A DNA stretch of 64,000 nucleotides from Sphingomonas pokkalii (GCF_003096275.1 NZ_QENQ01000001.1:3928009-3992008); one strand, 5' to 3'. Shown: positions 25,203 through 34,357, counted from the first letter of the stretch. The notes: generated by a model not told the origin, from the sequence alone. Program-made: numbers and translations.

Positions 25203-26245
25203 GCGCCGCTGGTGACACCGGCTTCGGCGAAGGTCGCCATGCCGTTATGCGCGGCCAGCGCCGATCGGATCACCGCGGCGGCTACTGCCGCACCGCTTCC
25301 TTCCCCAAGCCGCATGTCCAGTTCCAGCAACGGCCGCAGCCCGAGCCGATCGAGCAGCAGGCGATGGCCGGGCTCCGCCGAGCAATGGGCCGCGATACAA
25401 TGGTCGACGATCGCCGGTGCGGCGACCGCAAGTGGGGCGATGGCGGCGCAGCAGATATAGCCGTCCAGCAGCACCGGCACCCGGGCATGGCGCGCGGCGA
25501 CGGTGGCGCCCGCGATCGCCGCCAGTTCGCGCCCCCCCACGCGGCGCAGCGTTTCGAACGGGGTGGCGGACGCTTCGGCGTGGCGGGCCATCGCGCGCTC
25601 GATCACCGCGCCCTTCAGCGACACGCCCGATGCGCTCAGCCCCGTGCCGGGGCCGACCCAATCGGTGGCGGCCCCGCCGAAGCTGCGCAGGCAGAGCGCC
25701 GCCGCAGCGGTGGAGTTGGCAATACCCATTTCGCCGAGCAGCAGCAGGTCGCTGCCCGGCTCCACGGCTGCGGCGCCTGCGTTCAGCGCCGCAAGGCATT
25801 CCTCTTCCTCCATCGCCGGCGCGGCGGTGAAATCGGCGGTCGGGCGATCGAGGTGCAGGGGAACCACGCGCAGCGGGATTCCGATCGCGCCGGTCAGCGC
25901 GTTGATTGCGGCGCCGCCCGCGGCGAAATTCGCGACCATCTGTGCGGTGACTGCCGGCGGGAAGGCGCTCACTCCCTGCGTCGCGACGCCGTGATTGCCG
26001 GCGAAGATCACTGCCTGCGCACCGTCGATCCCGGGACGTTCTCGCGCTTGCCACCCAGCAAGGAACAACGCGATCTCCTCCAGCCGGCCGAGCGATCCCG
26101 GTGGCTTCGTCAACTGCATCTGGCGGCGGGCTGCCGCGTCGACTGCCGCGTGATCGGATCCTGGCAGGTCCGTCAGGGCCAGATGAAAGGCATCAATGCT
26201 GTCGAAGCGTTGATATCTGGATTGTGCCGGCGCTACCTGCTTCAA
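25199..26245 (-). CDS. cobT: Nicotinate-nucleotide:dimethylbenzimidazole phosphoribosyltransferase CobT
   Basis: CobT moves ribose phosphate from nicotinate mononucleotide to 5,6-dimethylbenzimidazole, forming alpha-ribazole phosphate. The 348-residue protein has the opening LTKPPGSLGRLEEIALFLAG, FAGNHGVATQGVSAFP, LLLGEMGIANSTAAAAL and the terminal RLGEGSGAAVAAAV with a late Glu in FAEAGVTSGA. It is the first gene of the cobalamin operon, 125 bases behind a cobalamin riboswitch on the same strand. The gene for making dimethylbenzimidazole (bluB) is not in the window. Confidence 0.96.
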   Translation of the reverse strand: MKQVAPAQSRYQRFDSIDAFHLALTDLPGSDHAAVDAAARRQMQLTKPPGSLGRLEEIALFLAGWQARERPGIDGAQAVIFAGNHGVATQGVSAFPPAVTAQMVANFAAGGAAINALTGAIGIPLRVVPLHLDRPTADFTAAPAMEEEECLAALNAGAAAVEPGSDLLLLGEMGIANSTAAAALCLRSFGGAATDWVGPGTGLSASGVSLKGAVIERAMARHAEASATPFETLRRVGGRELAAIAGATVAARHARVPVLLDGYICCAAIAPLAVAAPAIVDHCIAAHCSAEPGHRLLLDRLGLRPLLELDMRLGEGSGAAVAAAVIRSALAAHNGMATFAEAGVTSGA

Positions 26246-26369
26246 CGTCTACACCCTTCGATCGATCATATCCGCGCCGGATGCGCGGCACCCGACGACC
26301 ATTGTGTTTGTCGCTCGGACGGCCATGCGAACCGCACTCTGGCCACGACTTGGACCGGAGAAGAGCGAC

Positions 26370-26540
26370 CCGTATCGGCAGGCCTCCTGGCTTGCGGGTC
26401 GCCGCGGATCGGCCGGCCTTCTCGGAATCGCATCCAATGGCATTGTGGCCGATCGCTCGCCGCGTACAGTTGCTGGGGCAGCTGCGGCTTTGGGCATGCC
26501 CGAACCGCATTCCCTATCAAGCCCGTGGGCACCGATACGG
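26370..26540 (-). promoter_or_regulatory. Cobalamin riboswitch
   Basis: On the minus strand this element begins CCGTATCGGTGCC and ends CTGCCGATACGG, so its outer P1 arms (26532-26540 and 26370-26378) are perfectly complementary over nine bases. Inside are the conserved parts in the right order: GATAGGGAA, GCTGCCCCAGCAACTGTA, ATGCCATTGG, AGAAGGC and the B12 box GCCAGGAGGCCTGCC (26377-26391). It should bind adenosylcobalamin and shut down the cobT operon. The 124 bases between it and cobT would hold the expression platform. I did not find a convincing U-tailed terminator there, so control may act on translation. Confidence 0.96.
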
Positions 26541-26615
26541 TTGGTGGAGGTGAAACCCCCGTCTGCGCTCTAGCGAGCGGATCATCGCGGCGCCAGAGGT
26601 GGTCGCTGCCCCCGA

Positions 26616-27086
26616 TTACTGATTTCTATTCCCTGTCTCGGGCAGGAGCCGATACAAGCGTAGCGCGAGCGCGAGCAGCGTTTCCACGGCGTCCTCGCCC
26701 TCGCCGAGAAGATAAACGGACCGCAGCTTCTCCGCGGCGGCGTGGGTCGCGCGGATGACGCTCGCCAGATCGGGGTCCCAATCCATCTTCGATTCCACCC
26801 GCCGTACCCGTACGAGCAGCCAGGCGAGCTTGTGTGCGGCGTCGATCAGGTGGATGCGTTCAGCCGCCAGGAAAGCGGTATTTCCGGTCGATTGCAGCAC
26901 CGCTGCGGAAAGCGTCGCGATCGCTTCTGCCAGCCCGTGTGCATCCGTGTGAGGAATATCGTCCGTATCGGATACTTTATCCGCGTCTCGAATAAAGTTC
27001 TGGTATTCAAATGGTCTCTTTTCGTCCAAACCTGACGCGACAGGGCTATTGCGTAACGCTACGTCGGGCGGAGGTTGTTCTTTCAT
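26616..27086 (-). CDS. Hypothetical protein
   Basis: The 156-residue product is not a family I recognise. The first ~45 residues are polar and probably disordered; the rest is predicted largely helical and rich in Ala, Leu and Arg (LAEAIATLSAAVLQS, RIHLIDAAHKLAWLLVRVRR), with no signal peptide, membrane segment or cysteines. It is divergent from the response regulator gene, with palindromic sequence between them, and precedes the cobalamin riboswitch. No ribosome site precedes the ATG at 27086. Codon usage and amphipathic helices favour a real gene. Confidence 0.6.
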   Translation of the reverse strand: MKEQPPPDVALRNSPVASGLDEKRPFEYQNFIRDADKVSDTDDIPHTDAHGLAEAIATLSAAVLQSTGNTAFLAAERIHLIDAAHKLAWLLVRVRRVESKMDWDPDLASVIRATHAAAEKLRSVYLLGEGEDAVETLLALALRLYRLLPETGNRNQ

Positions 27087-27088
27087 AT

Positions 27089-27103
27089 TCGTACTTTGTA
27101 CGA
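27089..27103. repeat. 15-bp palindrome just upstream of the hypothetical gene
   Basis: TCGTAC-TTT-GTACGA forms six-base arms around three bases, starting two bases before the ATG at 27086. It lies in the divergent region with the response regulator and could be an operator. Confidence 0.4.
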
Positions 27104-27213
27104 TAGGTTGTCAATTACAACTATGTTTGTTGTCAAAATGGACCTATCGACTTGGTTTCCACTGCATGTCGGATCGGGCGTCTGCCGGCAGCGTGCAAAA
27201 TCTTGCGCGCGCG

Positions 27214-27242
27214 TTGACCCGCGCGGATCGGCTACCTAGTTT
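27214..27242 (+). promoter_or_regulatory. Candidate promoter of the two-component operon
   Basis: TTGACC at 27214-27219 and TAGTTT at 27237-27242 are separated by exactly 17 bases. The expected transcription start, about seven bases further, falls on or next to the ATG at 27250, suggesting a leaderless or nearly leaderless mRNA. Confidence 0.45.
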
Positions 27243-27249
27243 CGCGGCG

Positions 27250-27981
27250 ATGTTTGCCAGTGAACCCCCGCTGACGCTGCCGACCATCGTGTTGGTCGAG
27301 GATGATCCCCAGTTGCGGACGCTGACCGCGCGCGCGCTGCAGGAACATGGATATACGGTTCGCCCCGCATCCTCCGCCCCGGAGATGTGGCTCGCGTTGG
27401 AGAACGGTCCGATCGATCTGGTGCTGCTCGACGTGATGCTGCCGGGTACGAGTGGGATCGATCTGTGCCGGGCAATCCGACAGAAGAGTTCGGTACCGAT
27501 TATCTTCATTTCCGCGAAGGGCAGCGAAACCGATCGCGTTGTCGGTCTTGAGCTGGGCGCCGACGATTATTTGCCCAAGCCGTTCGGGACGCGCGAGCTG
27601 GTCGCGCGCGTACGCGCAGTCCTTCGCCGGGGCGGCAGCGAGCGTGACCCCAGCGAACGCCCCGCGGGGCTGATCCAGTTCGAGGGCTGGACCGTGAACC
27701 TGCCGCGGCGGGAGCTGATGTCGCCCACCGGCGCGGTTGTCGATCTCACCGGCGCCGAGTTCGATTTGCTCGTCACGCTGTGCGATCATGCCGGTCGCGT
27801 CATTTCGCGCGAACGTCTGATCGAGCTTTCTCGAACGCGGCTGGGCGACAGCTCGGATCGTAGCATCGATGTGCTGGTTAGCCGATTGCGCCGCAAGCTT
27901 TCCGATGCCGGTCATGCCGCACCGATCGCCACGGTGCGCGGTGTGGGCTATACCCTCAACGTGCCCGTTACCCGCGCTTGA
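27250..27981 (+). CDS. OmpR-family response regulator
   Basis: The 243-residue regulator has a receiver domain with the acidic pair in VLVEDDP, phospho-aspartate Asp61 in LVLLDVMLPGTSG, the conserved Lys in DDYLPKPFG, and a C-terminal winged helix (LTGAEFDLLVTLCDHAGRVI, then VSRLRRKL and VRGVGYTLN). The ATG at 27250 is chosen because it gives the usual length and sits right after a candidate promoter; in-frame starts at 27166 and 27049 are possible. The stop overlaps a candidate TTG start of the kinase gene, so the two form an operon. Its signal and regulon are unknown. Confidence 0.9.
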   Translation: MFASEPPLTLPTIVLVEDDPQLRTLTARALQEHGYTVRPASSAPEMWLALENGPIDLVLLDVMLPGTSGIDLCRAIRQKSSVPIIFISAKGSETDRVVGLELGADDYLPKPFGTRELVARVRAVLRRGGSERDPSERPAGLIQFEGWTVNLPRRELMSPTGAVVDLTGAEFDLLVTLCDHAGRVISRERLIELSRTRLGDSSDRSIDVLVSRLRRKLSDAGHAAPIATVRGVGYTLNVPVTRA

Positions 27982-29303
27982 GAGTGTCGCTCAGGCGGCC
28001 TTCGGGCATTGTCGGCCGCATCTTCGCGGTCCTTCTGCTCACAATCCTGGTCGAATTCGGCGTTTCGACGCTGCTGTACGAACGCGCGAGTCAGTTTTCG
28101 GTGCGGGACGACGAGGCGCGGCGGTTGGCCGAGCATCTGGTTATCGCCCGCAAGCTGCTCGTTGAACAGCCCACGGATCGCAGGCAGCAACTTGCGGCGG
28201 AATTGACGACGTCGCGGTACGAGATCCAGTGGATGCCCAGCCTGCCGCCGGCGCTCCGGACGCAGCCCGAGCTCGATCGGATCTATGAACAGGTCCTGCT
28301 GTGGGAGCCCAGTCTTGCGGCGGCGGACCTGCGGCTACGGCTGACGTCCCAAGGGCGTCACGCGTTGATCGTCGGTGCGCTCATGTTGCCCGATGGCAGT
28401 TGGCTGTATTTCCGAACGCGCGAGCAGGTGCATCAGGCCGATCTGGGATCGGCACGTATCCTGCTGGCGCTCGCGCCCGCGCTGGCGCTGATCCTGATTA
28501 GCGGCGTGCTGGTCCGGCGGATGCTGCAGCCGATGCGGCGGCTTGCGGAAGCCGCTGACAAGGTGGGCACGACCGGAATCCATGAAGTGCCCGAAGAGGG
28601 CCCGCGCGAGCTGCGTCGCGTGATTAATGCCTTCAACCGGATGCAGGCGCGAATCCAGCGCCTGATTGCCGATCGAACTCAGGCCCTCGCTGCAGTCGGT
28701 CACGACATGCGTACGCCGCTTGCACGGTTGCGCCTCCGGGTCGACGGGGTGGCGGATCCGGACGTGCATGCCGCGATCGACGCCGATATCGGCGAGATGG
28801 AGGCGATGATCGCCTCGCTGCTGGCCTTTTTGGGAGGCGAGGGCGATGAGGAGAAGCCGGCGCGGGTCGACCTCGCTGTGCTGTGCGCTACGATCGCCGA
28901 CGACAATGACGATCGCGGCCGCACCGTCGAGTATGACGGCCCGAGCCATTTCGAATATGTCATCCGCCCGCTGATGATGAAGCGAGCTCTAAACAACCTG
29001 GTGGATAATGCGGTCCATTATGCGGGGCAGGCCTGCATCCGGCTGGTGCCAGGCCGGGATGGGGTCGCGCTGCGGGTCGAGGACAAAGGGCCCGGTATTC
29101 CGGTCGAGGATCTGGAGCGGGTGACGCAACCGTTCGTGCGACTGGATACGGCGCGTTCGCGGGATACCGTTGGATTCGGCCTGGGCCTTTCCATCGTCGC
29201 GCGGGCCACCGAGGCCGAAGGGGGCCGATTCCGCTTGGTCAACCGGGACGGCGGCGGCCTTTGCGCCGAGATATTCCTGCCCCACGACGAGCGCCGCGGT
29301 TAG
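27978..29303 (+). CDS. EnvZ-like sensor histidine kinase
   Basis: The 441-residue partner kinase has a membrane segment at about 11-33, a periplasmic region of ~125 residues, a second membrane segment at about 158-180, a HAMP domain, the phospho-acceptor His242 in AVGHDMRTPLARLRL, and an ATPase with LNNLVDNAVHYAG, VEDKGPGIP and VGFGLGLSIV. The architecture is that of EnvZ-type kinases. The start is uncertain: TTG at 27978 overlaps the regulator stop by four bases, while GTG at 27984 is the other option. The periplasmic region gives no clue to the ligand that I can see. Confidence 0.9.
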   Translation: MRVSLRRPSGIVGRIFAVLLLTILVEFGVSTLLYERASQFSVRDDEARRLAEHLVIARKLLVEQPTDRRQQLAAELTTSRYEIQWMPSLPPALRTQPELDRIYEQVLLWEPSLAAADLRLRLTSQGRHALIVGALMLPDGSWLYFRTREQVHQADLGSARILLALAPALALILISGVLVRRMLQPMRRLAEAADKVGTTGIHEVPEEGPRELRRVINAFNRMQARIQRLIADRTQALAAVGHDMRTPLARLRLRVDGVADPDVHAAIDADIGEMEAMIASLLAFLGGEGDEEKPARVDLAVLCATIADDNDDRGRTVEYDGPSHFEYVIRPLMMKRALNNLVDNAVHYAGQACIRLVPGRDGVALRVEDKGPGIPVEDLERVTQPFVRLDTARSRDTVGFGLGLSIVARATEAEGGRFRLVNRDGGGLCAEIFLPHDERRG

Positions 29304-29405
29304 CAATCTTTCCTTACGAAAGCGCCGCAGTGCAGCAACTGCGCGTGCTTATCTTGGCATCCTGAACAAGTGCCCGCGCCGCGGGCCGGGCCGCAGGAGC
29401 TAGCC

Positions 29406-30098
29406 GTGAACGAAGTGATCGGACGCGTCGTCGATTTCGAGAAGCAGGTCTTCCCGAACCAGAGCGCACTCTATTCGAACCTTGCAGCCAACGGGCAGAG
29501 CCCCAAGGCGCTGATGATCTCATGCGCCGACTCGCGGGTGGTGCCCGAACATATCATCCAGGCACAGCCGGGAGACCTGTTCGTTTGCCGCAATGCGGGC
29601 AACATCGTACCGCCCTTCGCCACCCAGAATGGCGGCGTATCCTCGACGGTGGAATATGCCGTTGCGGCGCTGGGCGTTCGCGACATCATCGTCTGTGGTC
29701 ATTCCGACTGCGGCGCGATGAAGGCGCTGATGAAGCCGGAGATGCTGGAAGGCATGCCGAATGTTGCCGCCTGGCTGCGCCATAGCCATGCCGCCAAGTG
29801 CGTGGTGGACGGCGGCTACAGCAATCTCGGCAACGCCGATGCCGTCCGCACCGCGGCGATGGAAAATGTCGTCGTGCAGCTTGCGCATCTGCGCACGCAC
29901 CCCTCGGTTGCTGCGGGCATCGCCCGCGGTGAGATCGCGCTGCACGGCTGGTTCGTCGACATCGCGGCCGGCATGGTGCTTGGACTCGATGGCGAGACGG
30001 GCCGCTTCGTGCCGATCCGCGACGATCGCATGCCGGTGGCGCTGCCTGCCTTCCAGCGGCTTGCGAGCGATGTCGCGCTTGCGGAGGCTGCGGAATGA
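29406..30098 (+). CDS. Beta-class carbonic anhydrase
   Basis: This 230-residue zinc enzyme interconverts carbon dioxide and bicarbonate. The zinc ligands are all visible: Cys and Asp in ALMISCADSRVVPE, and His and Cys in IIVCGHSDCGAMKAL. The GTG start at 29406 is preferred because an AGGAG ribosome site lies at the right distance. The stop overlaps the ATG of the SulP transporter (ATGA), so the pair is translationally coupled and probably works together on bicarbonate handling. No signal peptide is present, placing it in the cytoplasm. Confidence 0.95.
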   Translation: MNEVIGRVVDFEKQVFPNQSALYSNLAANGQSPKALMISCADSRVVPEHIIQAQPGDLFVCRNAGNIVPPFATQNGGVSSTVEYAVAALGVRDIIVCGHSDCGAMKALMKPEMLEGMPNVAAWLRHSHAAKCVVDGGYSNLGNADAVRTAAMENVVVQLAHLRTHPSVAAGIARGEIALHGWFVDIAAGMVLGLDGETGRFVPIRDDRMPVALPAFQRLASDVALAEAAE

Positions 30099-31606
30099 CG
30101 TCCGTTCCCGCTGCGGAGAAGCCCAAAGGCTTCATCCGAGATTTCACGGCATCGATTGTCGTCTTCCTGGTGGCGATGCCGCTCTGCATGGGCATCGCTA
30201 TCGCCTCCGGTGTGCCGCCGGAAAAGGGCCTGGTCACCGGCATCATCGGCGGCCTGGTCGTCGGCCTTCTTGCTGGTTCGCCGCTGCAGGTCAGCGGCCC
30301 GGCGGCGGGCCTTGCCGTCATCGTCTTCGAGCTGGTGCGCGAGCAGGGGCTATCCGCGCTCGGCCCGATCCTGATCCTCGCCGGGCTGATCCAGGTAGTG
30401 GCGGGCGTTCTCCGGGTCGGTGGATGGTTCCGTGCCATTTCCCCCGCCGTGGTGCACGGGATGCTCGCTGGTATCGGCGTGCTAATCGTCGTCGGACAGT
30501 ATCATGTGCTGTTCGATGCCAAGCCGCTGTCTAGCGGGCTCGCGAATCTTGCGGCGATGCCGGGCCGTCTGCTCGGTCTTTCGTCGAACCTCGCCTCTGC
30601 GGAATTGGCGTTGGCGCTGGGCCTTCTTACGATCGCGTCGATGATCGGCTGGGACAAGTTCAAGCCGGCCGCCGTGAAGCTGATCCCTGGCGCGCTGGTG
30701 GGGGTCGTTGCGGCGACTCTTGTGGCGTTCAGCCTCGGCCTGGATGTGACCCGCGTCAGCGTGCCCTCCAATATCGTTTCCGCGATCGCGCTGCCCGAAG
30801 GCGGCTTCTTCGCCCGCTGGCTGGATCCGACGGTTATCACTGCTGCCGTCGCGCTGGCCTTCATCGCCAGTGCGGAAACGCTGCTTTCCGCCGCCGCGGT
30901 GGACCGGATGCACGACGGCGTTCGTACCAATTACAACAAGGAACTGCGCGCGCAGGGCATCGGCAACCTGCTGTGCGGCTTTGCCGGGGCGCTGCCGATG
31001 ACGGGCGTGATCGTCCGTAGCTCGGCCAACGTCCAGGCCGGCGCGCAGACCCGCTGGTCGGCGGTGCTGCACGGTGCTTGGATCCTCGGTTTTGTGGCGC
31101 TGCTGCCGTGGCTGCTGCGGGAAATTCCGATGGCGTCGCTGGGCGCGGTGCTGGTCGTTACCGGTGCCAAGCTCGTGAACCTCAAGCATGTCCGCCACCT
31201 GTTCTCGCATTATGGCCTGCTGCCGGCGGCGATCTGGGCGGTGACCTGCCTGCTGGTGGTGACCGAGGACCTGCTGACGGGCGTGCTGGTCGGTATCGCA
31301 CTTTCGCTGCTCGAATTGATTCCGAACCTTCGCCGCCTGGGGCTGAAGGTGGATCAAAGCGAATTGGCGGGTGCACACACGATCGCGCTGCATGGATCGG
31401 CGACCTTCGTGACGCTTCCGAAGCTTTCCGATCGGCTCGAAGCGGTTCCGGGTGGTGCGCCAGTGCGGCTGGATGTGAGCCAGCTGCAGGCGGTCGATCA
31501 CAGCTGCGCGGAACTTCTCAAGGATTGGCTCCAGCGTCGCCGCGCCGGCGGTTCTTCGGTGGAGCTGGAAGGCGCCACCGGCAAGATGGCTGCGTTGGCG
31601 CGCTGA
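30095..31606 (+). CDS. SulP-family anion transporter, probable bicarbonate permease
   Basis: The 503-residue inner membrane protein has about 10-12 hydrophobic segments, beginning FIRDFTASIVVFLVAMPLCM, the SulP repeats GLVTGIIGGLVVGLLAGSPL and SGPAAGLAVIV, and a short C-terminal STAS domain (about 430-503, with VRLDVSQLQAVDHSCAELL). SulP proteins carry sulphate, bicarbonate or dicarboxylates. Coupling to the carbonic anhydrase gene argues for bicarbonate, as in BicA and carbonic anhydrase-SulP fusions elsewhere. A strong terminator follows 23 bases after the stop. Confidence 0.9.
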   Translation: MTSVPAAEKPKGFIRDFTASIVVFLVAMPLCMGIAIASGVPPEKGLVTGIIGGLVVGLLAGSPLQVSGPAAGLAVIVFELVREQGLSALGPILILAGLIQVVAGVLRVGGWFRAISPAVVHGMLAGIGVLIVVGQYHVLFDAKPLSSGLANLAAMPGRLLGLSSNLASAELALALGLLTIASMIGWDKFKPAAVKLIPGALVGVVAATLVAFSLGLDVTRVSVPSNIVSAIALPEGGFFARWLDPTVITAAVALAFIASAETLLSAAAVDRMHDGVRTNYNKELRAQGIGNLLCGFAGALPMTGVIVRSSANVQAGAQTRWSAVLHGAWILGFVALLPWLLREIPMASLGAVLVVTGAKLVNLKHVRHLFSHYGLLPAAIWAVTCLLVVTEDLLTGVLVGIALSLLELIPNLRRLGLKVDQSELAGAHTIALHGSATFVTLPKLSDRLEAVPGGAPVRLDVSQLQAVDHSCAELLKDWLQRRRAGGSSVELEGATGKMAALAR

Positions 31607-31628
31607 ACGAAGCACACCCCGAAGAACT

Positions 31629-31664
31629 GAGGGCGGTTCCCTGCGGGAGCCGCCCTCTTTTTGT
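31629..31664 (+). terminator. Rho-independent terminator after the SulP gene
   Basis: A 13-base-pair stem with a TGC loop (arms 31629-31641 and 31645-31657) is followed by a T-run. It ends the carbonic anhydrase-SulP transcript and abuts the stop of kup. Confidence 0.88.
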
Positions 31665-33562
31665 CAAATCTCCAGTTGGCTCCCCAGCTCGACCACCCGG
31701 TTGGTGGGCAGCTTGAAGAATTCCATCGCACTTTCTGCGTTGCGCACCATCCAGGCGAACAGCTTCTCGCGCCAGATCGCCATGCCGGGGCGCGAGGAGG
31801 GCAGCAGCGTCTGCCTTGCGAGGAAGTAGCTCGTCTCCATCGGCTTGAACGGCGCGCCGCACGCCTCGATCGCGGCAAGCGCCGCCGGCACATCGACCTC
31901 GTCCATGAAGCCATAGTGCAGCATCACGCGGAAGAAGCCGTCGCCGAGCGCTTCCATGCTGGTGCATTCGGGGCCACGCACATGGGGCACTTGTTCGATC
32001 GCCACGGTCAGCAGCACGATGCGTTCGTGCAGCACCTTGTTGTGCTTCAGATTGTGGAGCAGCGCCGGGGGAATGCTGTCTGGCGTGGACGTAAGGAACA
32101 CGGCGGTTCCTTTCACCCGCGTCGCGCTCTGGGCAGCGGAGCGGATGAACAACGCGATCGGCATCGCACCTTCCTGCAGCCGCGCCAGTACCAGGCGCCG
32201 GCCGCGCGACCAGGTGGTCAGCAGCACGAAGGCGACCGCCGCGACGAGCAGCGGGAACCAGCCGCCATCGGGGATCTTGGTGATGTTCGAGGCGAAATAG
32301 GCGCCGTCGATCAGCAGGAACGTGCCGGTGACGAGGCCGGCCAGCAGCGGATGCCATTTCCACACCGCGAAGGTGAGAACGCCGAGCATACAGGCGGTGA
32401 TGAACATGGTGCCGGTGACGGCGATGCCATAGGCAGACGCAAGGTTGCTCGAACTGCGGAAGCCGAGCGCGAGCAGCACGACAAGTACCAGCAGTCCCCA
32501 GTTGACCAGGGGCACATAGACCTGGCCCGCGGCCTTGGCGCTCGTGTGGAGGATGCGGAGCCGCGGCAGGAAGCCAAGTTGCACAGCTTGCTGCGACACG
32601 GAGAAGGCACCCGAGATCACGGCCTGGCTGGCGATCACCGTCGCCATGGTGGCGAGGATGACAAGGGGCAGGCGTGCCCAATCCGGTGCCATCAGGAAGA
32701 AGGGGTTCTCGATCATCGCCGGGTTGCGCAGGATCAGCGCCGACTGGCCCAGATAGTTGAGCAACAGGCACGGGAAGGCGACGTACAGCCACGACACCAT
32801 GATCGCCCGCCGCCCAAAATGGCCCATATCGGCGTAAAGCGCTTCAGCGCCGGTCACGGCTAGTACGACCGATCCGAGCGCGAGGAACGCCAGCGCCGGA
32901 TCGAGCGTGAAGAATTGCACCGCGTACCAGGGGTTGAGCGCCCAAAGGATTTCCGGCGCTGCGGCGATTCCGCGGATGCCGAGAATGGCAAGCACCAGGA
33001 AATAGACGAGCATGACGGGACCAAACAGTTTGCCTACGCTCGCGGTGCCGCGTGCCTGGATGGCGAACAACCCAACCAGGATGGCGATGGTTATCGGCAG
33101 CACCAGCGGCGTAAGGCCCTGCTGCACCGTCGTGATGCCTTCCACCGCAGAGAGCACGGAGATGGCGGGGGTGATGATCGCGTCGCCGTAGAAAAGCGCA
33201 GTGGCGATCACGCCGATCATCGTGATGGCGATGCCCCAGCGCGTCTGGCCCATCTTGCGGGTGATCAGGGCGAGCAATGCGAGGCTGCCGCCTTCGCCCT
33301 TGTTGTCGGCCCGCAGGATCAACGCGACATATTTGACGGTGACGATCATCGTCATCGTCCAGAAGATCAACGAAAGGACGCCGTAGATATGCGCCGAATC
33401 CACCGTCAGCGGATGGTGGCCGATGAAACTCTCTTTAAGCGAATATAGCGGCGAGGTACCGATATCGCCGAAAACGACGCCAATGGCGCCGACCGCAAGT
33501 GCGCTCGGCGTTTCCTGGTGCGCATGCGCGGGCGATTCGCCGGCGCTGCTTTGCTGCTCCAC
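31664..33562 (-). CDS. kup: Kup potassium uptake transporter
   Basis: Kup is a proton-coupled, low-affinity potassium importer of the inner membrane. The 632-residue protein has the signature [18 protein letters not shown] near the N-terminus, about 12 hydrophobic segments, and a hydrophilic C-terminal tail ending [13 protein letters not shown], all family features. [19 protein letters not shown] is a conserved helix pair. It is convergent with the SulP gene and monocistronic. The start at 33562 follows the usual short polar lead. Confidence 0.96.
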   Translation of the reverse strand: MEQQSSAGESPAHAHQETPSALAVGAIGVVFGDIGTSPLYSLKESFIGHHPLTVDSAHIYGVLSLIFWTMTMIVTVKYVALILRADNKGEGGSLALLALITRKMGQTRWGIAITMIGVIATALFYGDAIITPAISVLSAVEGITTVQQGLTPLVLPITIAILVGLFAIQARGTASVGKLFGPVMLVYFLVLAILGIRGIAAAPEILWALNPWYAVQFFTLDPALAFLALGSVVLAVTGAEALYADMGHFGRRAIMVSWLYVAFPCLLLNYLGQSALILRNPAMIENPFFLMAPDWARLPLVILATMATVIASQAVISGAFSVSQQAVQLGFLPRLRILHTSAKAAGQVYVPLVNWGLLVLVVLLALGFRSSSNLASAYGIAVTGTMFITACMLGVLTFAVWKWHPLLAGLVTGTFLLIDGAYFASNITKIPDGGWFPLLVAAVAFVLLTTWSRGRRLVLARLQEGAMPIALFIRSAAQSATRVKGTAVFLTSTPDSIPPALLHNLKHNKVLHERIVLLTVAIEQVPHVRGPECTSMEALGDGFFRVMLHYGFMDEVDVPAALAAIEACGAPFKPMETSYFLARQTLLPSSRPGMAIWREKLFAWMVRNAESAMEFFKLPTNRVVELGSQLEI

Positions 33563-33692
33563 TGCAGGTCTCCGTGACCCGATCGATTCGGGTGCGGCGC
33601 TTTATGCATGGTGCACGGGCGCTTCCACGAATTTTATGGAATCTTTACGAGCGGTGCAGACGGTGTTCCGGGTCGGTTCAGGGCGTGGCGCC

Positions 33693-33733
33693 CCAAAAGG
33701 AAAGGGCCGCACCAATTGCTTGGTACGGCCCTT
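33693..33733 (-). terminator. Rho-independent terminator of the rpsF operon
   Basis: On the minus strand a long stem (AAGGGCCGTACCAA pairing with TTGGTGCGGCCCTT, loop GCAA) is followed by TTCCTTTT. It lies 23 bases after the rplI stop. Confidence 0.85.
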
Positions 33734-33755
33734 GCCTTGATCGGAGTCGCTCGAC

Positions 33756-34346
33756 TCAGCCCTGCGCGTCTTCCGCGGGGGCATCGGTCGCGATTTCGCC
33801 CGGCTCGGCGTTGGGATCATATTCCTCGGTGAAGCCGGCTTCTTCGCGCTCGAACATCGCCGCCATCACGTCGACGCCCTGCGCCTGCATTTCGGCTTCT
33901 TCCGGCGAACGGGCGACGTTGACCTTGATCGTCACCGGAACTTCCGGGTGAAGGGCAACCTTGACCTCATAGAGGCCGATCGCCTTGATCGGGCGGTCGA
34001 GAACGACCTGCGACTTGTTGACCTTGTGGCCATCGGCGACCAGCACGTCGACAAGATCGCGCACTGCGACCGAGCCGTACAGCTGGCCGGTGTTCGATGC
34101 CTGGCGGATCAGGGTGACCGAAACGCCCTCGAGCGTCTTGGCTTCCTTCTCGGCGTCGACGCGACGGGCTGCGTTCTCGGCTTCGATGCGCTCGCGATTG
34201 GCTTCGAAGACCTTGCGGTTGGCTTCGTTGGCGCGGAGCGCCTTCTTGCGCGGCAGCAGGAAGTTACGGGCGAACCCATCCTTCACCTTCACCACGTCGC
34301 CGATGTGGCCGAGCTTCTCAACGCGCTCCAGCAGAATGACTTCCAT
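33756..34346 (-). CDS. rplI: 50S ribosomal protein L9
   Basis: L9 binds 23S rRNA near the L1 stalk. The 196-residue protein begins MEVILLERVEKLGHIGDVVK and GFARNFLLPRKKALRA, the conserved N-terminal domain and the start of the connecting helix. It is about 45 residues longer than the usual ~150. The extra C-terminus is acidic (EEAEMQAQG, YDPNAEPGEIATDAP), a feature seen in some alphaproteobacteria. It is the last gene of rpsF-rpsR-rplI and is followed by a strong terminator. Confidence 0.97.
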   Translation of the reverse strand: MEVILLERVEKLGHIGDVVKVKDGFARNFLLPRKKALRANEANRKVFEANRERIEAENAARRVDAEKEAKTLEGVSVTLIRQASNTGQLYGSVAVRDLVDVLVADGHKVNKSQVVLDRPIKAIGLYEVKVALHPEVPVTIKVNVARSPEEAEMQAQGVDVMAAMFEREEAGFTEEYDPNAEPGEIATDAPAEDAQG

Positions 34347-34357
34347 GGATCCGCTCC

